DNA of 64,000 nucleotides from Branchipolynoe longqiensis (lineage: Eukaryota; Annelida; Polychaeta; Phyllodocida; Polynoidae): assembly GCA_030323885.1 (NCBI GenBank), contig CM059194.1, forward strand, positions 868,001-932,000, read 5' to 3'. Of this stretch, positions 57,090-64,000 are shown one piece after another. A program made the translations under genes and the position numbers. The notes beneath the pieces are model-generated. The model searched no databases and was not told the origin of the DNA. It saw nothing but the letters and a program-made list of their open reading frames with translations. The first letter of the stretch is position 1; each line of letters begins with the position of its first letter.

Positions 57090-59640
57090 TCAGGTCTCAT
57101 ACATATTGGTATACACTGATAGTGCTGCAGCATTTGAACCACATATTAGTAGTATACACTGATAGTGCTGCAGCATTTGAACCACGTATTAGTAGTATAC
57201 ACTGATAGTGCTGCAGCATCTGAACCATGTATTAGTAGTATACACTGATAGTGCTGCAGCATTTGAACCATGTATTAGTAGTATACACTGATAGTGCTGC
57301 AGCATTTGAACCATGTATTAGTAGTATACACTGATAGTGCTGCAGCATCTGAACCACGTATTAGTAGTATACACTGATAGTGCTGCAGCATTTGAACCAC
57401 GTATTAGTAGTATACACTGATAGTGCTGCAGCATTTGAACCATGTATTAGTAGTATACACTGATAGTGCTGCAGCATCTGAACCATGTATTAGTAGTATA
57501 CACTGATAGTGCTGCAGCATTTGAACCATGTATTAGTAGTATACACTGATAGTGCTGCAGCATTTGAACCATGTATTAGTAGTATACACTGATAGTGCTG
57601 CAGCATCTGAACCATGTATTAGTAGTATACACTGATAGTGCTGCAGCATTTGAACCATGTATTAGTAGTATACACTGATAGTGCTGCAGATGAACCAGTA
57701 TTAGTAAACACGATAGTGCTGCAGCATTTGACCATGTATTAGTAGTATACACTGATAGTGCTGCAGCATTTGAACCATGTATTAGTAGTATACACTGATA
57801 GTGCTGCAGCATTTGAACCATGTATTAGTAGTATACACTGATAGTGCTGCAGCATTTGAACCATGTATTAGTAGTATACACTGATAGTGCTGCAGCATTT
57901 GAACCATGTATTAGTAGTATACACTGATAGTGCTGCAGCATTTGAACCATGTATTAGTAGTATACACTGATAGTGCTGCAGCATTTGAACCATGTATTAG
58001 TAGTATACACTGATAGTGCTGCAGCATTTGAACCATGTATTAGTAGTATACACTGATAGTGCTGCAGCATTTGAACCATGTATTAGTAGTATACACTGAT
58101 AGTGCTGCAGCATCTGAACCACGTATTAGTAGTATACACTGATAGTGCTGCAGCATTTGAACCACGTATTAGTAGTATACACTGATAGTGCTGCAGCATT
58201 TGAACCACATATTAGTAGTATACACTGATAGTGCTGCAGCATTTGAACCACATATTAGTAGTATACACTGATAGTGCTGCAGCATTTGAACCACGTATTA
58301 GTAGTATACGATGATAGTGCTGCAGCATTTGAACCATGTATTAGTAGTATACACTGATAGTGCTGCAGCATCTGAACCATGTATTAGTAGTATACACTGA
58401 TAGTGCTGCAGCATCTGAACCACGTATTAGTAGTATACACTGATAGTGCTGCAGCATTTGAACCATATTAGTAGTATACACTGATAGTGCGCAGCATTGA
58501 ACCATGTATTAGTAGTATACACTGATAGTGCTGCAGCATTTGAACCATATTAGTAGTATACACTGATAGTGCTGCAGATCTGAACCAGTATTAGTGTATA
58601 CACTGATAGTGCTGCAGCATTTGAACCACGTATTAGTAGTATACACTGATAGTGCTGCAGCATTTGAACCACGTATTAGTAGTATACACTGATAGTGCTG
58701 CAGCATTTGAACCATGTATTAGTAGTATACACTGATAGTGCTGCAGCATTTGAACCACGTATTAGTAGTATACACTGATAGTGCTGCAGCATTTGAACCA
58801 TGTATTAGTAGTATACACTGATAGTGCTGCAGCATTTGAACCATGTATTAGTAGTATACACTGATAGTGCTGCAGCATTTGAACCACATATTAGTAGTAT
58901 ACACTGATAGTGCTGCAGCATTTGAACCATGTATTAGTAGTATACACTGATAGTGCTGCAGCATTTGAACCACGTATTAGTAGTATACACTGATAGTGCT
59001 GCAGCATTTGAACCACGTATTAGTAGTATACACTGATAGTGCTGCAGCATATGAACCACGTATTAGTAGTATACACTGATAGTGCTGCAGCATTTGAACC
59101 ATATATTAGTAGTATACACTGATAGTGCTGCAGCATTTGAACCATGTATTAGTAGTATACGATGATAGTGCTGCAGCATTTGAACCATGTATTAGTAGTA
59201 TACACTGATAGTGCTGCAGCATTTGAACCATGTATTAGTAGTATACACTGATAGTGCTGCAGCATTTGACCAGTTTAGTGTATACTGATAGTGCTGCAGC
59301 ATTTGAACCATGTTTAGTAGTATACGATGATAGTGCTGCAGCATTTGAACCATGTATTAGTAGTATACACTGATAGTGCTGCAGCATTTGAACCACGTAT
59401 TAGTAGTATACACTGATAGTGCTGCAGCATTTGAACCACGTATTAGTAGTATACACTGATAGTGCTGCAGCATCTGAACCACGTATTAGTAGTATACGAT
59501 GATAGTGCTACAGGGTTTGAACCACGTATTAGTAGTATACAATGATAGTGCTGCAGCATTTGAGCCACGTAATAGTAGTATACTATGATAGTGCTGCGGG
59601 GTTTGAACAACGTTGACATTAGTATACGCTGATCGTGCTG
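57090..59640. repeat. 43-bp minisatellite, about 59 copies
   Basis: Units contain AGTAGTATACACTGATAGTG and CTGCAGCATTTGAACCATGT, then ATT, with TGT/CGT/CAT variants. It decays toward the right end (59500-59640), where units gain substitutions such as CTACAGGGTTTG. It lies 100 bases upstream of the exon at 56814-56988. Confidence 0.97.
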
Positions 59641-60439
59641 TGGGATTGTAGTACAGTAAAAATCGTGGAAATCGCAGATCATTATCAACCATCATTGAGC
59701 AAAAGCTCACAATCAATTTGTCTAAATATCAGCCAAAGCAGAGTAAAAATCCCAGCTAAAAAACAATGGTAAACATTTGTTTGTTAACGTTACAAGACAT
59801 GATATCACCATTATTGGGGTTTCATGTTCTAGCACCATCTAAAGTCACATTAGTAGGTACAGACATATATATGAGAGTGCACATTCCAGTGCGATTGGTT
59901 GGTTGGTTGTTGTTGTTTTATGTCCTGGCAACACCCAAGGTCATATCAGGATGGGTACTGACTTATCCCACCCAGTCACATTATCCTGACACTGAGCTAA
60001 CCAGTCCTTGCCCTTTCCTATTAATTCCGATCACCTGGCTTGGAAGCGACAAGTATCAGTTTTATAAGTCATTGGATTGACTCGACATAGGAGTCTGACC
60101 TAGAAAAAAGTCAGACACTCTACACACTCCGGTCGTAGAGAACACAAATTCCCGACCTTCAGCACGGGAAGCCTGCGCTTTACCAATTCGGCCACTGCAT
60201 GAGTGATCCGCACACCCAGCCAACTGTGCTGATTGTTGCTTGCCCTAGAGATCATGGCATCCACCACTTACCGTGATGTCACGTAGAATGCACGCACACA
60301 GTGTGCACGTGAGGTGCTCACTAATAACCCAACTCTGACCACACACCTGTGTCACACCTCCAAATGCTGACGTAGCATTCTCCACAAATGCAGCCATTGT
60401 CTTGTCAACACCGACCTCAGTTTGTTTCTGTTTCTTAAG
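59641..60439 (-). mobile_element. SINE copies with unique sequence between
   Basis: A tail-like piece (GGGGTTTCATGTTCTAGCAC) lies at 59816. A fuller SINE runs from TTGGTTGGTTGTTGTTG at 59896 to a head ending near TTCGGCCACTGC (60200). Between the SINE and the next array, 60205-60439 is unique and shows no exon that fits the ZDHHC1-like phase. Confidence 0.7.
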
Positions 60440-61010
60440 ACACCTTGCTTTGTATACAGTAGTGCATGTCGTCAATGGACAACTCGGAATTCAGACCCAA
60501 CATTACCCTGACACGGCTTCTTAAAATCCTGCTTGGTATACAGTAAGTAGTACCCGTCTTCAATGGACAACTCTGCACCCAGACCAACATTATCCTGACA
60601 CGGCTTCTTAAAAGCCTGCTTGGTATACAGTAAGTAGTACCCGTCTTCAATGGACAACTCTGCACCCAGACCAACATTATCTTGACACGGCTTCTTAAAA
60701 GCCTGCTTGGTATACAGTAGTGCATGTCTTCAATGGACAACTCGGAATTCAGACCAACATTACCCTGACACAGCTTATTAAAATCCTGCTTCGTATACAG
60801 TAGTACCCGTCTTCAATGGACAACTCTGCACCCAGACCAACATTATCCTGACACAGCTTATTAAAATCCTGCTTGCTATACAGTAGTACCCGTCTTCAAT
60901 GGACAACTATGCACCCAGACCAACATTATCCTGACACAGCTTCTTAAAATCCTGCTTGGTATACAGTAGTACCCGTCTTCAATGGACAACTCTGCACCCA
61001 GACCAACATT
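60440..61010. repeat. about 85-bp tandem repeat, about 7 copies, joined to a SINE
   Basis: Units contain GTCTTCAATGGACAACTC, CAGACCAACATTATCCTGAC and CTTCTTAAAATCCTGCTTGG. The segment ACATTATCCTGACAC is shared with the common SINE, and the last unit passes directly into SINE sequence (CTGACACTGAGCCAACCAGT). Confidence 0.9.
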
Positions 61011-61365
61011 GTCCTGACACTGAGCCAACCAGTCCTTGCCCTATCCTACTAATGCCGAGTGCCTGACTACGAAGTGACAAGTATCAAATTTTAAGTCATC
61101 GGTTTGAAAATTGAATACTTGTCGCTTCCTAGCCAGGAGCTCTGCATCATTAGGATAGGACAAGGACTGGTTGGCTCCGTGTCAGGATAATGTGACTGGA
61201 GTCGGATATCGTATCATGGTGCCAGGTGGCCTGATTTCTCAGTGAGGCAGCACTATAAAATCACCACGAGTGTGCACGGTCACAAGTCGGTACCTTCCAG
61301 ATAACTGATGACCTTAGATGTTGCCAGGATGCAAAACTCCAAGAACCAACCAACAGAAATAAAAC
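61011..61365. mobile_element. two SINE pieces in inverted arrangement
   Basis: A SINE segment on one strand (GAGCCAACCAGTCCTTGCCC, at 61022) is followed after a few bases by the same region inverted (GACAAGGACTGGTTGGCTCC, at 61169). The inverted copy continues to a full tail (GACCTTAGATGTTGCCAGGA, then AACCAACCAAC). The paired parts could form a stem of roughly 80 bp. Confidence 0.85.
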
Positions 61366-62144
61366 AAGACATCGATATATGCTAAAAGAATAGCTCAGTA
61401 TTCCTCAGCCACCACCGTTTGTTTTCTTTCTGTTGGTGACCAGAGGGGTGTTCCTACACAGGTGTGTGCACATTACAGGGTAGAATAAGCGGCATCTGAC
61501 GAAAAACAACCACATTTTAGCCGAACAATCCAATTAAATGCTAAGCGGTAGATAGAAAATGTAGTTGACATGGTTCTAGTTCAGTTTAGTTTACAGAGTT
61601 TAAAGTTAATAGTAATTTGGTTGCCTTGTTTAAAAGACAATCGGACCTGGTAGCGTTCTTTATAGCTTCATTATTTTCATATTTCCATAGGTTTATTTTG
61701 GTAGCGGTGATGAACAGGGGGGGGGGGGGTGATGGTGCAGATTATGGTATGTAAACTGAGATGAAATTGTGCGCATAACATTTATTTTCTATGTAAATAG
61801 TATTGTTCTAGTAATTTTGATTGCACCAGTCTTGTTCATGATATAAGCTGTTATTCACCCCCCCCCCCCCCCACCCCTCCCCCCCTCTCCCTTCGTTGGG
61901 AGATATTTGTACGAAACAACCCGTTGAATGGTGGGTGAAACGGGGCCCGTGGAAGCCGAACAGGTGAGACATGTCGAGAAAGCACTACATAGCGCCGGGG
62001 AGGGGGGGGGGAGGGGTAGGACGCTAATGGAACAGCAAATTCGGTCTATCAGGTGTGTGTGTGTATGTGTGTGTATGTGTGTGTGTGTGTGAGAGAGTTT
62101 ATCAGGTGAGAGAGAGCGTTTATCAGGTGGTGTGTGGATGAGAA
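61366..62144. other. no gene seen; homopolymer tracts
   Basis: Unique sequence with a G run at 61718, a C run at 61858-61872, G runs near 62000 and a TG-rich stretch at 62050-62090. The missing first exons of the ZDHHC1-like gene are not visible here. Confidence 0.5.
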
Positions 62145-64000
62145 GGTTGTACTTTCAGATCATTATCTAGTTAAATGTAAAGTTGTGTGTGTGTATAGTG
62201 ATGAGTAATGTGTCTGTGGAAGAGGAGGCTATACTTCCAGATCATTATCTAGTTAAATGTAAAGTTGTGTGTGTATAGTGATGAGTAATGTGTCTGTGGA
62301 AGAGGAGGCTATACTTTCAGATCATTATCTAGTTAAATGTAAAGTGGTGTGTGTATAGTGATGAGTAATGTGTCTGTGGAAGAGAAGGCTATACTTTCAG
62401 ATCATTATCTAGTTAAATGTAAAGTGGTGTCTGTATAGTGGTGAGTAATGTGTCTGTGGAAGAGGAGGCTATACTTTCAGATCATTATCTAGTTAAATGT
62501 AAAGTGGTGTGTGTATTTTTACATGTATAGCGGTCAGTAATGTGTCTGTGGAAGAGGGGGTTGTACTTTCAGATCATTATCTAGTTAAATGTAAAGTGGT
62601 GTGTGTATAGGGTGCAGTAATGTGTCTGTGGAAGAGGGGGTTGTACTTTCAGATCATTATCTAGTTAAATGTAAAAGTGGTGTGTGTATATCGGTCAGTA
62701 ATGTGTCTGTGGAAGAGGGGGTTGTACTTTCAGATCATTATCTAGTTAAATGTAAAGTTGTGTGTGTATAGCGGTGAGTAATGTGTCTGTGGAAGAGGAG
62801 GCTGTACTTTCAGATCATTATCTAGTTAAATGTAAAGTGGTGTGTGTATAGTGGTGAGTAATGTGTCTGTGGAAGAGGAGGCTATACTTTCAGATCATTA
62901 TCTAGTTAAATGTAAAGTGGTGTGTGTATAGTGGTGAGTAATGTGTCTGTGGAAGAGGAGGTTGTACTTTCAGATCATTATCTAGTTAAATGTAAAGTGG
63001 TGTGTGTATAGCGGTGAGTAATGTGTCTGTGGAAGAGGGGGTTGTACTTTCAGATCATTATCTAGTTAAATGTAAAGTGGTGTGTGTATAGTGGTGAGTA
63101 ATGTGTCTGTGGAAGAGGGGGTTGTACTTTCAGATCATTATCTAGTTAAATGTAAAGTGGTGTGTGTATAGCGGTCAGTAATGTGTCTGTGGAAGAGGAG
63201 GCTGTACTTTCAGATCATTATCTAGTTAAATGTAAAGTGGTGTGTGTATAGCGGTGAGTAATGTGTCTGTGGAAGAGGAGGTTGTACTTTCAGATCGTTA
63301 TCTAGTTAAATGTAAAGTTGTGTGTGTATAGTGGTGAGTAATGTGTCTGTGGAAGAGGGGGTTGTACTTTCAGATCATTATCTAGTTAAATGTAAAGTGG
63401 TGTGTGTATAGCGGTGAGTAATGTGTCTGTGGAAGAGGGGGTTGTACTTTCAGATCATTATCTAGTTAAATGTAAAGTGGTGTGTGCATAGCGGTGAGTA
63501 ATGTGTCTGTGGAAGAGGGGGTTGTACTTTCAGATCGATTATCTAGTTAAATGTAAAGTGGTGTGTGTATAGTGGTGAGTAATGTGTCTGTGGAAGAGGG
63601 GGTTGTACTTTCAGATCATTATCTAGTTAAATGTAAAGTTGTGTGTGTATAGCGGTGAGTAATGTGTCTGTGGAAGAGGGGGTTGTACTTTCAGATCATT
63701 ATCTAGTTAAATGTAAAGTTGTGTGTGCATAGTGGTGAGTAATGTGTCTGTGGAAGAGGAGGTTGTACTTTCAGATCATTATCTAGTTAAATGTAAAGTG
63801 GTGTGTTATAGGTGAGTAATGTGTCTGTGGAAGAGGGGCTATACTTTCAGAATCATATAGTTAAATGTAAAGTGGTGTGTGTATAGTGGTGAGTAATGTG
63901 TCTGTGGAAGAGGGGGTTGTACTTTCAGATCATTATCTAGTTAAATGTAAAGTGGTGTGTGTATAGTGGTGAGTAATGTGTCTGTGGAAGAGGGGGTTGT
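62145..64000. repeat. 80-bp minisatellite, about 23 copies, running off the right edge
   Basis: Units contain GAGTAATGTGTCTGTGGAAG, AGGGGGTTGTACTTTCAGAT and CATTATCTAGTTAAATGTAA, with GGAGGCTATAC variants and GTGGTGAG/GCGGTGAG/GCGGTCAG switches. Indel-rich copies at 63805-63860 probably reflect sequence errors. Confidence 0.97.

Noticed and set aside
60245..60740. Candidate upstream exons of the ZDHHC1-like gene
   Set aside because: The minus-strand frames at 60435-60740 are repeat translations and those at 60245-60475 lack hydrophobic TM1-like sequence and a donor of the required phase.

Overview
The window looks like intron-rich animal DNA, most probably from a mollusc. No prokaryotic operon or CRISPR structure is visible. 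It has small exons with canonical GT/AG borders, many tRNA-headed SINEs, MITEs and very long minisatellites. One dispersed repeat (about 41640-41930) resembles a SINE-like sequence I recall as common in molluscan genomes; this is recall and was not searched. A 497-base N gap (8813-9309) shows this is a draft assembly.

The main gene lies on the minus strand between about 57.0 and 21.25 kb. It encodes a DHHC-type protein S-acyltransferase of the ZDHHC1/ZDHHC11 group. Eight consecutive exons (56814-56988, 55908-56134, 54533-54718, 51488-51616, 50477-50601, 39851-39915, 36617-36746, 35720-35975) join with matching phase at every junction. They give a 430-residue open frame covering the end of TM2, the zinc-binding cysteine-rich DHHC domain, TM3, a lengthened loop with two N-glycosylation sequons, TM4 and a long hydrophilic tail. 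The tail continues into two duplicated 396-nt exons (32232-32627 and 27633-28028) and a GC-rich last coding exon (21250-21881). The first exon or exons, with the N-terminus and TM1, were not found and may lie beyond 64000. Two further small minus-strand exons (2612-2662 and 879-1019) belong to a separate, unrecognised gene that continues off the left edge.

Roughly a third of the window is tandem repeat: 42 bp (1011-1430), 21 bp (1763-2226), 44 bp (3611-8812), 32 bp (10347-14925), 21 bp (36900-38670), about 70 bp (43930-47790), about 57 bp (52960-54560), 43 bp (57090-59640), about 85 bp (60440-61010) and 80 bp (62145-64000). Two arrays abut exons and carry the exon's own splice site in each unit.

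A segmental duplication (about 23556-28474 and 28811-33108) copied one tail exon with its flanks. Each copy was later hit by different mobile elements, so the other copy preserves the empty site. This identifies a TTAA-targeting MITE, a TWA-targeting (PIF/Harbinger-like) element, a TA-targeting (Tc1/mariner-like) element and a solo-LTR-like insertion. A MULE-like element with 9-bp target duplications lies in another intron.
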